Assembly (NCBI GenBank): GCA_014803435.1
Contig: JACYFD010000005.1
Span: 372,001 to 436,000, forward strand
From: Cellulosimicrobium terreum
GTDB lineage: Bacteria; Actinomycetota; Actinomycetes; Actinomycetales; Cellulomonadaceae
Direction: 5' to 3'
Length of the DNA stretch: 64,000 nt
Made by a program: the position numbers and the translations under genes. Position 1 is the stretch's first letter; every line of letters begins with the position of its first letter. Positions 28,380 through 37,842 of this stretch are shown here, in pieces. The notes beneath the pieces were generated by a model, which worked only from the letters and a program-made list of their open reading frames with translations, made no database searches and was not told where the DNA came from.

Positions 28380-29405
28380 ATGACGAACACGCTGGCCCAC
28401 CTGGCCCACCTGGAGATCACCTCCCCCGACGTCGAGGGCTCCGTCGCCTTCTTCGAGAAGAACTTCGGCCTGCGCGCCGTGAGCCGTGACGAGGACGGGA
28501 CCACCTACCTGCGCTGCTGGGGCGACTACTACCCCTACAGCCTGATCGTCACCCCCGGAGACGAGCCGGCCCTCGCCAACATGGCGTGGCGCACCGCGAG
28601 CGCCGAGGCGCTCGAGGAGGCCGCCGCACGCGTGCAGGCGAAGGGGATCGAGGGGACCTGGTTCGACAAGCGTCAGGGCCACGGCCGCTCGTTCCAGTTC
28701 ACCGGCCCGTACGGCCACACCATGGAGCTGTACTGGGACGTGCCCCGGCACGCCGCACCGGCCGAGCTCGCCTCGATCTTCCCGGACCGCCCGGAGAAGC
28801 GCAGCTCGCACTCGGCGGCGCCGCGCTTCCTCGACCACGTCACCGTCGCGTCGTCCGACGTCAAGGGCTTCGCCGCCTGGTACAGCGAGGTCCTCGGCTT
28901 CCGCATCATGGCGTACACGGACATCGAGCACGCCGACATCACGGTCTTCTCCGTCCTCACCACGAACGAGAAGTCCCACGACCTCGGCGTGGTGCTCGAC
29001 TCCTCGACCCGCGGCGGTCGTGTCAACCACATCGCGTTCTGGACCGACTCGATCCAGGAGCTCCTCGTGGCGGCCGACGTCCTCATGGAGAACGGCACCC
29101 ACATCGAGTACGGCCCGAGCATCCACGGGATCGGCGAGCAGTCGTTCCTCTACTTCCGTGAGCCCGGTGGGATGCGCATCGAGCTCAACACCCACGGCTA
29201 CCGCAACTACGTGCCGGACTGGCGCGCGAACACGTGGACGCCCGACCTCGGCTCCAACAGCATCTACCGCAACTCGGCGATGCCCATGTCCATGACCGAG
29301 TGCTTCCCGCCGGACGCCGGCAAGCCGTCGGCCACCGAGGAGGGCGTCGTGCCCGGCACCGAGGACGAGCTCGTCAACCCGTACGCCCGCGAAGGTCGGG
29401 GCTGA
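28380..29405 (+). CDS. Extradiol (meta-cleavage) ring dioxygenase, type I two-domain
   Basis: Vicinal-oxygen-chelate Fe(II) dioxygenase that cleaves a catecholic ring beside one of its hydroxyls. 341 residues from ATG at 28380, with GAGAGGA upstream. The N-terminal domain is structural; the C-terminal domain has the iron ligands His153 (FLDHVTVAS), His217 (RVNHIAFWT) and Glu268 (GGMRIELNTHG), plus the catalytic His200 and Tyr258. About 50 residues of C-terminal tail follow. Neighbours fit a role like FdeC of Herbaspirillum, which opens ring A of 8-hydroxynaringenin, but other catechols are possible. Confidence 0.9.
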   Translation: MTNTLAHLAHLEITSPDVEGSVAFFEKNFGLRAVSRDEDGTTYLRCWGDYYPYSLIVTPGDEPALANMAWRTASAEALEEAAARVQAKGIEGTWFDKRQGHGRSFQFTGPYGHTMELYWDVPRHAAPAELASIFPDRPEKRSSHSAAPRFLDHVTVASSDVKGFAAWYSEVLGFRIMAYTDIEHADITVFSVLTTNEKSHDLGVVLDSSTRGGRVNHIAFWTDSIQELLVAADVLMENGTHIEYGPSIHGIGEQSFLYFREPGGMRIELNTHGYRNYVPDWRANTWTPDLGSNSIYRNSAMPMSMTECFPPDAGKPSATEEGVVPGTEDELVNPYAREGRG

Positions 29406-29410
29406 CGCCG

Positions 29411-30583
29411 ATGTTCGCGTACTTCCCCGGGAACTACGTGTGGAACCTCTCCGTCAACCTCGCCCTGGAGATGGGAGCGCGGATCGGTGAGATCGACGCG
29501 ATCTGCCGACCGCTGCTCGACGCCGCGACGCGCGGTGAGGACGCCGGGACCGTGGAGCTCATGGCCGGCTGGGAACGCCAGGGCGACACCCTGGTCGAGC
29601 TCGCCGGCGAGGACGAGGCGAAGGGTCGCCTGCTGTCGGCCGGTGAGAAGCTGGGTCGCGCGGCGACCTACTTCCTCACGGGCGAGCGCATGCAGGCGGC
29701 CGGGCACGCCCCGCGGGCCGCGCTCTACGCGAAGTTCCTCGAGACCTTCGCCAGGGGCGTCACGCTCGCCGGCGAGAACGTCGAGCGGGTCGAGATCCCG
29801 TACCAGGGGACGGTCGTCTCGGGTCTGCTGACCCGGGCCCTGGAACCTGACGGCACGGTGCGTCGGGGCGCGTCCCCGATCCTCGTCCAGGTCAACGGCC
29901 TGGACAGCACCAAGGAGATGCTGTTCCGGACGGGGCCGGCCGCGAAGCTCGCGCGCCGCGGGGTCGCGAGCCTCTGCATCGACCAGCCGGGCACGGGCGA
30001 GGCCCTGCGCCTGCACGGGCTGCACGCGGTGCCCGAGGCCGAGCAGTGGGCATCGGTGGTCCTCGAGTTCCTCGCCGCGCGCGAGGACGTCGACGCCGGG
30101 CGGATCGGGATCCTGGGCGTCTCGCTGGGCGGCTACTACGCCCCGCGCGCGGCCGCCTTCGAGCCCCGGTTCGCGCTCGGCGTGGCCTGGGGCGCGAACC
30201 ACGACTGGCGCGCGGTGCAGAAGGCACGACGCGACCGGGAGGGGGAGCGACCGGTCCCGCACTACTGGGAGCACGTCCGGTGGGTGTGGGGTGCGAAGGA
30301 CGACGCCGAGTTCTTCGAGATCGCCGAGCGCGTGCACCTCGACGGGATCCTCGACCGCATCGAGGTGCCGTTCCTCGTCACCCACGGGCAGCACGACAAG
30401 CAGATCCCGCTCGACTACGCCTACCGCACGTACGACCAGCTCACCTCCTCCCCGGACAGGGAGCTCGTGGTGTTCACGGACCGCACGGGCGGCACGGCGC
30501 ACTCGAGCGTCGACAACGGGTCGGTCGCGACCGACGTGATCTCCGACTGGGTCGCCGAACGACTGGGAGGGCGGACGAGGTGA
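29411..30583 (+). CDS. Alpha/beta hydrolase of the FrsA/dihydropseudooxynicotine hydrolase type
   Basis: Predicted C-C bond hydrolase acting on the ring-cleavage product or a related acyl compound. 390 residues: about 125-residue helical N-terminal cap (MFAYFPGNYVWNLSVNLAL), then the alpha/beta core. Catalytic triad Ser238 (GVSLGGYYAPRAA), Asp329 (HGQHDKQIP) and His364 (GGTAHSSVDNG). The long N-terminal cap and order resemble 2,6-dihydropseudooxynicotine hydrolase of the nicotine pathway, a C-C hydrolase, rather than the lid-in-middle meta-cleavage hydrolases. It begins 5 bases after the dioxygenase stop. Confidence 0.85.
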   Translation: MFAYFPGNYVWNLSVNLALEMGARIGEIDAICRPLLDAATRGEDAGTVELMAGWERQGDTLVELAGEDEAKGRLLSAGEKLGRAATYFLTGERMQAAGHAPRAALYAKFLETFARGVTLAGENVERVEIPYQGTVVSGLLTRALEPDGTVRRGASPILVQVNGLDSTKEMLFRTGPAAKLARRGVASLCIDQPGTGEALRLHGLHAVPEAEQWASVVLEFLAAREDVDAGRIGILGVSLGGYYAPRAAAFEPRFALGVAWGANHDWRAVQKARRDREGERPVPHYWEHVRWVWGAKDDAEFFEIAERVHLDGILDRIEVPFLVTHGQHDKQIPLDYAYRTYDQLTSSPDRELVVFTDRTGGTAHSSVDNGSVATDVISDWVAERLGGRTR

Positions 30584-31578
30584 CCACACCCACGACGGCC
30601 ACGGTCGCCCTCGACCCCTCCGACCCCGCCGGGGCCGTCGCCGCTGCCGCGGCGCGCTGCTCCAACTGGGGTCGGTGGGGCGCCGACGACGTCCGAGGCA
30701 CCCTGAACCTCGTGACGGACGAGCACCGGCGCCACGCGGCGACGCTCGTGCGCCGCGGGCACCCCTTCTCGCTCGCGCAGCCGTTCGACATGGACGGCCC
30801 GCAGAAGGGATGGCGCCGGCGGACGAACCCCGTGCACACCATGCTCGACACGGGCGTCGAGGCGGAGCTGGGCGACCAGGGCCTGCCCCACGGGATCGGC
30901 GGCGCGGACGACGTCGTGGCCATGCCGCTCCAGTGCTCGACGCAGTGGGACGGTCTCGGCCACATCTTCGACCACGGCCGGGCCTGGAACGGTCGGCGGG
31001 CCAGCGAGGTCGTCACCTCGGCGGGCGACCGGGTGACCGGCATGGAGACGGTGGCGTCGGACTTCACGGGCCGCGGCGTCCTGCTCGACGTCGGGCGTCA
31101 CCTGGGCGCGACGTCCGGTGGTGAGCTGCCCGACGGGTTCGCCATCCTGCCCGAGCACCTCGACGCCACCATCGCGGCGCAGGGTCCGACGTCGCAGGTA
31201 GGTCCCGGCGACTTCCTCGTGGTCCGGACCGGACAGTACGGTCGGGCCCGGCGTGAGGGCTGGGGAGACTACGCCGGCGGCGCCGCACCCGGGCTGTCGT
31301 TCACGACGGCGTACTGGATCCGCGAGCACGACCTGGCCGCCGTGGCGACGGACACCTGGGGCTTCGAGGTGCGCCCCAACGAGTTCGACGCGGCCTTCCA
31401 GCCGCTCCACCAGGTGGTGATCCCGCACCTCGGCCTCTTCCTGGGCGAGATGTGGGCGCTCGAGGAGCTCGGTGCGGACTGTGCGTCCGACGGCGTCTAC
31501 GAGTTCCTGCTCACCGCGCCGCCCCTGCCGATCACCGGAGCCGTCGGCTCGCCGATCAACCCCATCGCTCTGAAGTAG
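30580..31578 (+). CDS. Cyclase-family (kynurenine formamidase-like) hydrolase
   Basis: 332 residues from GTG at 30580, overlapping the previous stop as GTGA. Metal-dependent hydrolase of the cyclase superfamily: the metal motif is represented by TQWDGLGHIFDHGRAWNG, with HxGTHxDxPxH in a diverged form as in the larger members of the family, and PGDFLVVRTG and LHQVVIPHLGLFLGE further on. Such enzymes open amides, lactones or enol esters. Flavonoid-degrading fde loci include a gene of this family, which supports a shared pathway. Exact reaction unknown. Confidence 0.82.
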   Translation: MTTPTTATVALDPSDPAGAVAAAAARCSNWGRWGADDVRGTLNLVTDEHRRHAATLVRRGHPFSLAQPFDMDGPQKGWRRRTNPVHTMLDTGVEAELGDQGLPHGIGGADDVVAMPLQCSTQWDGLGHIFDHGRAWNGRRASEVVTSAGDRVTGMETVASDFTGRGVLLDVGRHLGATSGGELPDGFAILPEHLDATIAAQGPTSQVGPGDFLVVRTGQYGRARREGWGDYAGGAAPGLSFTTAYWIREHDLAAVATDTWGFEVRPNEFDAAFQPLHQVVIPHLGLFLGEMWALEELGADCASDGVYEFLLTAPPLPITGAVGSPINPIALK

Positions 31579-31647
31579 CGCTCCCCCGGCGGTGCTCTGG
31601 CGCCGGTCGGGACACACACCATCGAACGACCTGGAGATGAGGCAACG

Positions 31648-32787
31648 ATGCCCGCAGTACGCTCTGTCCTGATCATCGGAGGTGGCGCCGCCGGCAGTGC
31701 CGCCGCGATCCTGCTCGCCCGCGAGGGTGTCGCCGTCGACCTCGTCGAGGAGAGGCCCGACGTCCCGGACGTCGGCTCCGGCATCACGCTGCAGGGCAAC
31801 GCCCTCCGGGTCCTGCGCGAGCTGGGGGTGTGGGAGGAGATCCGCACCGCCGGGTACCCCTTCGACTCGCTCGGCATCAGGCTGCCGGACCCCGCGGCGA
31901 CGCTCGTGGCCGAGATCCCGGACGTCCGCACGGGTGGCCCCGACCTGCCGGCGACGCTCGGGATGCCCCGCCCTGTCCTCGCCCGTGTGCTGCTCGACCG
32001 TGCGGCACGCGTCGGCGCCAAGATCCGGTACGGGACCGTCCCGACCGGGCTGAGCCAGGACGACGACGGAGTGGACGTCACGTTCGCCGACGGGTCGAGC
32101 GGTCGCTACGACCTCGTGGTGGGGGCGGACGGCATCCACTCGTGGACCCGGCGCACCCTCGGGATCGACGAGGAGCCCGTCAGCTCGGGCATGGGGATCT
32201 GGCGCGTGCACGTCCCGCGACCGGAAGCGGTCGAGCGTACCGACCTCACGTACGGTGGACGCTGCTACATCGCCGGCTACTGCCCCACCGGGGAGAGGAC
32301 GATGTACGCGTACCTCGTCGAGGACGTGCGCGACCGGTCCGGCCTGAGCCACGCGGAGCAGATCGAGATCTTCCGCGACCTCGCGTCGTCGTACGGCGGA
32401 GCGTGGGACGACGTGCGGCAGAGCCTCACGCCGGACACGTTCATCAACTACGCGCGCTTCGAGTCCCACGTCGTCCCCGGTGACTGGCACCGCGGTCGCG
32501 TCGTCCTCGTCGGTGACGCGGCGCACTCGTGCCCGCCGACGATCGCCCAGGGTGCGGCGCAGGGTTTCGAGGACGCCGTGGTGCTCGCCGGGCTGCTCGT
32601 GGCCGCCGACGAGCTCGACGAGACGCTCCTCGCCACCTACGTCGAACGTCGGCGTCCGCGCGCCCAGACCGTCGTGGAGGCGTCCGTGCAGGTGGCTCGC
32701 TGGATGCTCGACCAGACCCCGCCCTCCGAGGCCGACGTGCCCGGGCTCATGCGTCGCATCTCGACTCTCGTGACGGAGCCGGCATGA
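31648..32787 (+). CDS. FAD-dependent aromatic hydroxylase
   Basis: Class A flavoprotein monooxygenase, 379 residues. FAD motif VLIIGGGAAGSAAAILLAREG, DG motif VVGADGIHSWTRR, GD motif VVLVGDAAHSCPPTIAQGAAQG. In this operon the likely job is to place a hydroxyl next to an existing one so the extradiol dioxygenase can act, as FdeE does at C8 of naringenin in Herbaspirillum. Specificity is inferred from neighbours only. A 69-bp gap precedes it; its stop overlaps the next ATG. Confidence 0.88.
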   Translation: MPAVRSVLIIGGGAAGSAAAILLAREGVAVDLVEERPDVPDVGSGITLQGNALRVLRELGVWEEIRTAGYPFDSLGIRLPDPAATLVAEIPDVRTGGPDLPATLGMPRPVLARVLLDRAARVGAKIRYGTVPTGLSQDDDGVDVTFADGSSGRYDLVVGADGIHSWTRRTLGIDEEPVSSGMGIWRVHVPRPEAVERTDLTYGGRCYIAGYCPTGERTMYAYLVEDVRDRSGLSHAEQIEIFRDLASSYGGAWDDVRQSLTPDTFINYARFESHVVPGDWHRGRVVLVGDAAHSCPPTIAQGAAQGFEDAVVLAGLLVAADELDETLLATYVERRRPRAQTVVEASVQVARWMLDQTPPSEADVPGLMRRISTLVTEPA

Positions 32788-33818
32788 GGTTCGCCCGCTA
32801 CGAGCTCGGCGGTCACGCGCACGACGCCGTCGTCGTGGGCGATCCCGGAGAGGAGCGACTGCACGTCCTGCGCGGCGCGAGCACCGTGCTCGACCTCACC
32901 GCTGCGGGTCGACCCGCCGCAGCCGAGGCCGGCGCATGGGCGGTGCGGTGGTCATCGCCCGTCGCGCTCCGCGACGTCCGGTTGCTGCCGCCGGTCCAGC
33001 CGCCCTCGGTCCGGGACTTCGTGGCGTTCGAGGAGCACGTCGAGGGCGTGGTCCGCAGCGTGTCAGGAGGCGGCGACGTACCGGACGCCTGGTACGACGC
33101 CCCGACGTTCTACTTCACGAACCCGCACTCGATGGTCGGCGCGCACGACGACGTCGAGGTCCCTCCGGGCTGCGAGGTCCTCGACTTCGAGCTCGAGGTG
33201 GCGGTGGTCGTCGCCGGCGCGGGCAGCAACCTGTCCGCGGCGTCGGCGCGCGAACACGTCTTCGGGTACACGGTCTTCAACGACTGGTCTGCCCGGGACC
33301 TGCAGAGCCGCGAGATGCAGGTGAACCTCGGCCCCGCCAAGGGCAAGGACTCGGCTTCGACCCTGGGCCCCTGGATCGTGACCGGTGACGAGCTCGAGCA
33401 GTACCGCGACGACGAGGGCTACCTCGCCCTCGGTCTCGACGCCTCCGTCGGCGGGCGACCCGTGGGCCACGACCTGCTGTCGAACGCCGGGTGGACGTTC
33501 GAGGAGATGATCGCCTACGCCTCTCGCGGGAGCTGGGTACGACCCGGCGACGTCCTCGCCTCCGGTACGTGCGGCAACGGTGGCTGCCTGAGCGAGCTGT
33601 GGGGCCGTTCGGGCGAGCAGGTCCCGCCCCCGCTGGCCCCCGGGGACGTCGTTCGCCTCGAGGTCGAGGGCATCGGCGCCGTCGAGAACCGGGTCGTGGC
33701 GGGCCGCGACCTGGCCACCCTGCCCGTGGTGCCCCGCGCCCGCGCACGCGACCGTCGCCGCGCGCGACCGACCACGACGCCTGTCCCGGCGGCCACCCCC
33801 ACGACGGAGGTCCGATGA
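32784..33818 (+). CDS. Fumarylacetoacetate hydrolase family enzyme
   Basis: 344 residues from ATG at 32784 (ATGA overlap). FAH fold with metal ligands Glu136 and Glu138 (LDFELEVAVVV) and Asp167 in FNDWSARDLQ; EMQVNLGPAKGKDSA and WVRPGDVLASGTCGNG are characteristic of the larger acylpyruvase subfamily. It likely hydrates or hydrolyses an acylpyruvate-like intermediate from ring cleavage. The last 30 residues are a Pro/Thr/Arg-rich tail. Distinct from the gentisate-operon FAH enzyme. Confidence 0.87.
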   Translation: MRFARYELGGHAHDAVVVGDPGEERLHVLRGASTVLDLTAAGRPAAAEAGAWAVRWSSPVALRDVRLLPPVQPPSVRDFVAFEEHVEGVVRSVSGGGDVPDAWYDAPTFYFTNPHSMVGAHDDVEVPPGCEVLDFELEVAVVVAGAGSNLSAASAREHVFGYTVFNDWSARDLQSREMQVNLGPAKGKDSASTLGPWIVTGDELEQYRDDEGYLALGLDASVGGRPVGHDLLSNAGWTFEEMIAYASRGSWVRPGDVLASGTCGNGGCLSELWGRSGEQVPPPLAPGDVVRLEVEGIGAVENRVVAGRDLATLPVVPRARARDRRRARPTTTPVPAATPTTEVR

Positions 33819-34561
33819 CCAAGCTCACCCCCGACGCGCACGAGGCGCTGGCCGGCGTCCTGAGCGACGGCATGACCATCGCGGTCGGCGGCTTCGGGCT
33901 CTGCGGCGTGCCCTTCGACCTCGTCCTCGCCGTCCGTGACTCCGGCGTGCGCGACCTGACGATCGTCTCCAACAACATGGGCGTCGACGGTGTGGGGCTC
34001 GGCGTCCTGCTGGAGAACAACCAGGTCAGCCGGGTCCTCGCCTCGTACGTGGGCGAGAACAAGCTGTTCGCCCGACGCTTTCTCGACGACGAGCTCGATG
34101 TCGAGCTCGTCCCTCAGGGCACCCTCGCGGAGCGGCTGCGCGCGGGCGGCTCCGGCATCCCCGCCTTCTACACCCCGACCGGCGTGGGAACGACCGTCGC
34201 GGAGGGCCGACCTGCTGCGGAGATCGACGGGCGGACCTACCTGCTCGAACGCGCGATCCGTGCCGACCTGGCCCTCGTCCACGCGCACACGGGCGACGCG
34301 GCCGGCAACCTGCGGTACCGGCTCACGGCTCGGAACTTCAACCCGCTCGTCGCCGCAGCCGCCCCGGTCACCGTGGCCTCGGTCGAGCACTACCTCGACC
34401 CAGCCGTGGACGGCTACATCGACCCGGACGACGTCGTCACCCCCGGTGTGTTCGTCACGTCGGTCGTCCGGACCACCCACGACCGTCCGATCGAGAAGCG
34501 CACGGTGCGCGAACGACAGCCCGGCGACCCGACCCCGCACGCATCCCACGGAGGTTCCTGA
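33815..34561 (+). CDS. 3-oxoacid CoA-transferase subunit A
   Basis: Alpha subunit that activates a beta-keto acid with CoA from succinyl-CoA. 248 residues from ATG at 33815 (ATGA overlap with the upstream gene). Family motifs: [13 protein letters not shown] near the start, LTIVSNNMG and the [18 protein letters not shown] region. The two-subunit form here resembles PcaI/ScoA. Which keto acid it uses is not evident; the thiolase downstream indicates beta-keto acid cleavage. Confidence 0.92.
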   Translation: MTKLTPDAHEALAGVLSDGMTIAVGGFGLCGVPFDLVLAVRDSGVRDLTIVSNNMGVDGVGLGVLLENNQVSRVLASYVGENKLFARRFLDDELDVELVPQGTLAERLRAGGSGIPAFYTPTGVGTTVAEGRPAAEIDGRTYLLERAIRADLALVHAHTGDAAGNLRYRLTARNFNPLVAAAAPVTVASVEHYLDPAVDGYIDPDDVVTPGVFVTSVVRTTHDRPIEKRTVRERQPGDPTPHASHGGS

Positions 34562-34562
34562 C

Positions 34563-35231
34563 ATGGCCTGGACCCGCGACCAGATGGCAGCACGCGCCGC
34601 CAGCGAGCTCCGGGACGGCGACTACGTGAACCTCGGGATCGGCATCCCGACGCTCGTGGCAGCGCACGTGCCGTCCGACGTCCGCGTCACCCTGCAGAGC
34701 GAGAACGGGCTCCTCGGGATCGGGCCGTTCCCTCTCGACGGCGACGAGGACCCCGACCTGATCAACGCCGGGAAGCAGACCATCACGATGAACCCCGGAG
34801 CGAGCGTCTTCGACTCCGCGACGTCGTTCGCGATGATCCGCGGCGGGCACATCGCCGTCGCCATCCTCGGGGCGTTGCAGGTGTCGGTCCGCGGCGACCT
34901 GGCGAACTGGCAGGTCCCCGGTTCGATGGTCAAGGGCATGGGCGGTGCGATGGACCTCGTGGTCGGTGCGCGTCGGGTCGTGGTCCTCATGGACCACGTG
35001 ACCCGGGACGGCTCCCCCAAGCTCGTCGAGGAGTGCTCCCTGCCCTTGACCGGCCAGGGCGTGGTGGACCGTGTCATCACGGACCGCGCGGTCCTCGACG
35101 TCGAACGGGACAGGTTCGTGCTCCGCGAGCTCGCCCCTGGCGTGTCGCTCGACGAGGTCCGGTCCTCCACCACGGCGGAGCTGCGCGACGGCCGCGGTCA
35201 CGCGCTCGCCGTCGTGGGGGCACCCGCGTGA
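34563..35231 (+). CDS. 3-oxoacid CoA-transferase subunit B
   Basis: Catalytic beta subunit, 222 residues from ATG at 34563. The nucleophilic glutamate that forms the CoA thioester is Glu47 in [21 protein letters not shown] and [15 protein letters not shown] are conserved blocks. One base follows the subunit A stop, and the thiolase GTG overlaps its stop, so all three are made together. Confidence 0.93.
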   Translation: MAWTRDQMAARAASELRDGDYVNLGIGIPTLVAAHVPSDVRVTLQSENGLLGIGPFPLDGDEDPDLINAGKQTITMNPGASVFDSATSFAMIRGGHIAVAILGALQVSVRGDLANWQVPGSMVKGMGGAMDLVVGARRVVVLMDHVTRDGSPKLVEECSLPLTGQGVVDRVITDRAVLDVERDRFVLRELAPGVSLDEVRSSTTAELRDGRGHALAVVGAPA

Positions 35232-36421
35232 GCAGGCCCGGAGCGCGCGACGTCGTCGTGGTCGGCGCGGCCCGGACCCCGCAGGGTCGGCTGCGCGGGC
35301 AGCTCGCGTCCGTCCCGGCGACCGAGCTCGGAGGTGTCGCGATCCGCGGCGCCCTCGACCGGGCCGGGGTCGACCCCTCCGTGGTGGACGCCACGGCCAT
35401 GGGGCACGTGCTCCAGGCCGGCACCGGGCAGAACCCTGCCCGACAGGCAGCACGACGTGCCGGTGTCGGCTGGGACGCGCGCGCGGTCACGGTGAACACC
35501 GTCTGCCTGTCCGGCCTCACCGCGATCGTCGAGGCCGCCCGCTGGATCCGGCTCGGCGAGGCCGAGGTCGTCGTCGCCGGTGGGATGGAGTCGATGAGCC
35601 GGGCGCCCCACCTCCTGCCGGGGTCCCGAGAGGGCTTCGCCTACGGTGACGTCGGGCTCGTCGACCATGCGGGCCACGACGGCCTCACCGATGCCTTCGA
35701 CGCCGTCACGATGGGCGAGCTGACCGAGCGTGCGACGTCCGCCGCACCCGTCTCCCGGGTCGTCCAGGACGCCATCGCGGCCCGCTCCCACCGCCAGGCC
35801 GCGCGAGCCCGGGCCGACGGGACCCTGACCGCGCAGATCGTGCCGGTCACCGTCCCGGCGCGCCGAGGAGAGGTCACGGTCGCCGACGACGAGGGGGTGC
35901 GGCCGGAGGCGACCGGCGAGACCTTGTCCGCGCTCCGGCCGGCCTTCTGCCCGGGCGGTTCCATCACGGCGGGCAACGCCTCCCCGTTGTCCGACGGCGC
36001 GGCGGCGACCGTCCTGACGACCCGGGCACGCGCGGAGATCGAGGGGTGGCCCGTCCTCGCGACCCTGCGCGCGCACGCGGAGGTGGCCGGCCCGGACAAC
36101 TCGCTCCACCTCCAGCCCGCACGGGCGATCACCGCGGCGCTCGAGACCCAGGGGTGGACCCTGGACCGGCTGTCCACGATCGAGATCAACGAGGCCTTCG
36201 CGGTCGTGGTCGCGGCGTCCGCACGAGCACTGGACCTCGATCCGGCAGACCCTCGGCTCAACGCCGACGGCGGCGGCATCGCTCTGGGGCACCCGCTCGG
36301 GGCCTCCGGCGCGCGCCTGGTGGTCCACGCCGCGCACGCGGTCCGGCGCACCAGGGGTCTCGCAGCAGTCTCGCTCTGCGGGGGTGGTGGGCAGGGCGCG
36401 GCCCTGCTCCTCGAAGGCTGA
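35228..36421 (+). CDS. Thiolase (acetyl-CoA acyltransferase, beta-ketoadipyl-CoA thiolase-like)
   Basis: Cleaves a beta-ketoacyl-CoA with CoA to acetyl-CoA (or succinyl-CoA) and a shortened acyl-CoA. 397 residues from GTG at 35228. Acyl-accepting Cys93 in VNTVCLSGL, then [44 protein letters not shown] with the catalytic His, and the C-terminal Cys in LCGGGGQG. Last gene of the ring-cleavage operon before a 13-bp inverted repeat. Confidence 0.93.
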   Translation: MSRPGARDVVVVGAARTPQGRLRGQLASVPATELGGVAIRGALDRAGVDPSVVDATAMGHVLQAGTGQNPARQAARRAGVGWDARAVTVNTVCLSGLTAIVEAARWIRLGEAEVVVAGGMESMSRAPHLLPGSREGFAYGDVGLVDHAGHDGLTDAFDAVTMGELTERATSAAPVSRVVQDAIAARSHRQAARARADGTLTAQIVPVTVPARRGEVTVADDEGVRPEATGETLSALRPAFCPGGSITAGNASPLSDGAAATVLTTRARAEIEGWPVLATLRAHAEVAGPDNSLHLQPARAITAALETQGWTLDRLSTIEINEAFAVVVAASARALDLDPADPRLNADGGGIALGHPLGASGARLVVHAAHAVRRTRGLAAVSLCGGGGQGAALLLEG

Positions 36422-36438
36422 CCACCGTCCGTCCTCCT

Positions 36439-36470
36439 CGGTGTGCAGCACGCCCGTGTGCTGCACACCG
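36439..36470. promoter_or_regulatory. 13-bp inverted repeat between thiolase and MFS gene
   Basis: Perfect arms CGGTGTGCAGCAC and its complement with a 6-base loop, 18 bases after the thiolase stop and 69 bases before the MFS start. It can work as a Rho-independent-like terminator of the long catabolic operon or as a regulator binding site in front of the transporter. The sequence alone does not separate these. Confidence 0.6.
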
Positions 36471-36538
36471 CTGTGCCGTACGCCTCGACGTGGAGGTGCA
36501 CGGAGCATCACCCGTACGTCCCGATCGAAGGAGATCTC

Positions 36539-37774
36539 ATGACGAACGTCGCCGAAAGCCTGCCCACGACCGCGCGCCGCGCCGGCGCCCGACAAGCGGT
36601 CCCCCTGCTCGCGGCCAGCTGTATGCCGGTGCTGGGCTCGGTCCTCATCACCCCTGTGCTGCCGCAGATCTCCGCGCACTTCGCCGAGATCCCCGGCGCA
36701 GCGGTGCTCGTCCCGATGATCATCGCGGTGCCGGCGCTGATGATCGCCCTCTTCGCCCCCTTCGCCGGGCAGATCGCCGACCGGCTCGCACGCAAGAGCC
36801 TGCTCCTCGGGGCGCTCGTCGCCTACGCGGTCGTCGGCGTCGCACCGGCGCTGATGGACGACCTGCACGGCATCCTCGCCACCCGGCTCCTCCTCGGGAT
36901 CTGCGAGGCCGCGATCATGACCGTCGCGACCGCGCTCATCGTCGACTACTTCCCCGACGAACGGCTCCGGAACCGCTACCTCGGGCTCCAGGCGGTCGCC
37001 ACGACGCTCGCAGCGACGGTCTTCATCGCCGTCGGCGGAGGTCTCGGAGCGATCGGGTGGCACACGCCGTTCTGGATCTACACGGCAGGCCTGGTGATCG
37101 CCGTCCCGGTGGCGCTCCTCCTGTGGGAGCCGACTCGCGAGCGACCTGCCGCGACCCCATCGAGCGAGCTCTCCGCTGCCCTGCCGCGCATCCCGTGGCG
37201 CGACCTCGCCGTGCCCCTCCTGGTCACGCTCGTCGGTGGCCTGACGTTCTACGTCCTGATCGTCGAGATCAGCTACCTCGTGGTGGGAACCGGGGTCGCG
37301 GCGGAGGACACCGGCACGATCGGTGCCGTGGCTGCCGGGGCCTCCCTGGCGACGGCCGCCGGCGGGCTCACCTTCAGCCGCGTCGCGGGCCTCACCCCGT
37401 CACGGCTGCTCCCGACCGCCTTCGGCCTGCAGGCCGTCGGCATGGTGGTCGTCTGGCTCGCGCCGGGTGGACTCTGGGCCGTCGTCGCCGGAGCGGTGAT
37501 CGCGTCGGCGGGGTCCGGGCTGCTGCTCCCGACCCTGGTGGTGTGGGTGATCGCCAGCCGGCCGTTCGAGCAGCGCGGACGGGTCTCCGGGTTGTGGAAC
37601 TCGGCGTTCTACCTGGGGCAGTTCCTCGCACCGCTGGTCGCTGCCGGGATGTCCACGGCACTGGGTGGGCTGCCCGTGGCGATCGGCGCGGTCGGGGTGC
37701 TGGCGTTCCTCGTCGCGCTCGCGCTCGTCGTCCGCGCCCGTGCCCACGCTCCGGTGGCATCCGCCGACGTCTGA
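36539..37774 (+). CDS. MFS transporter
   Basis: 411 residues, 12 predicted membrane helices, ATG at 36539 with GAAGGAGA ribosome-binding sequence. The loop 2-3 motif is GQIADRLARKSLL (MFS motif A) and a related signature lies between helices 8 and 9. A secondary carrier for uptake or export of an aromatic compound is inferred from its place behind the ring-cleavage operon. Not clearly a sugar porter. Confidence 0.88.
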   Translation: MTNVAESLPTTARRAGARQAVPLLAASCMPVLGSVLITPVLPQISAHFAEIPGAAVLVPMIIAVPALMIALFAPFAGQIADRLARKSLLLGALVAYAVVGVAPALMDDLHGILATRLLLGICEAAIMTVATALIVDYFPDERLRNRYLGLQAVATTLAATVFIAVGGGLGAIGWHTPFWIYTAGLVIAVPVALLLWEPTRERPAATPSSELSAALPRIPWRDLAVPLLVTLVGGLTFYVLIVEISYLVVGTGVAAEDTGTIGAVAAGASLATAAGGLTFSRVAGLTPSRLLPTAFGLQAVGMVVVWLAPGGLWAVVAGAVIASAGSGLLLPTLVVWVIASRPFEQRGRVSGLWNSAFYLGQFLAPLVAAGMSTALGGLPVAIGAVGVLAFLVALALVVRARAHAPVASADV

Positions 37775-37796
37775 CGCCGGTCGTGTCGTGCTCGAC

Positions 37797-37839
37797 GCGC
37801 GCGGTCCCGCGAACCTGTCCGGTTCGCGGGATCGCGCGC
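37797..37839. terminator. Bidirectional terminator between MFS gene and rhaB
   Basis: 19-bp stem (GCGCGCGGTCCCGCGAACC against its complement with one G-U pair) and a 5-base loop. It lies between two convergent genes with stops at 37774 and 37843. Strongest hairpin in the window. Confidence 0.85.
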
Positions 37840-37842
37840 CCG

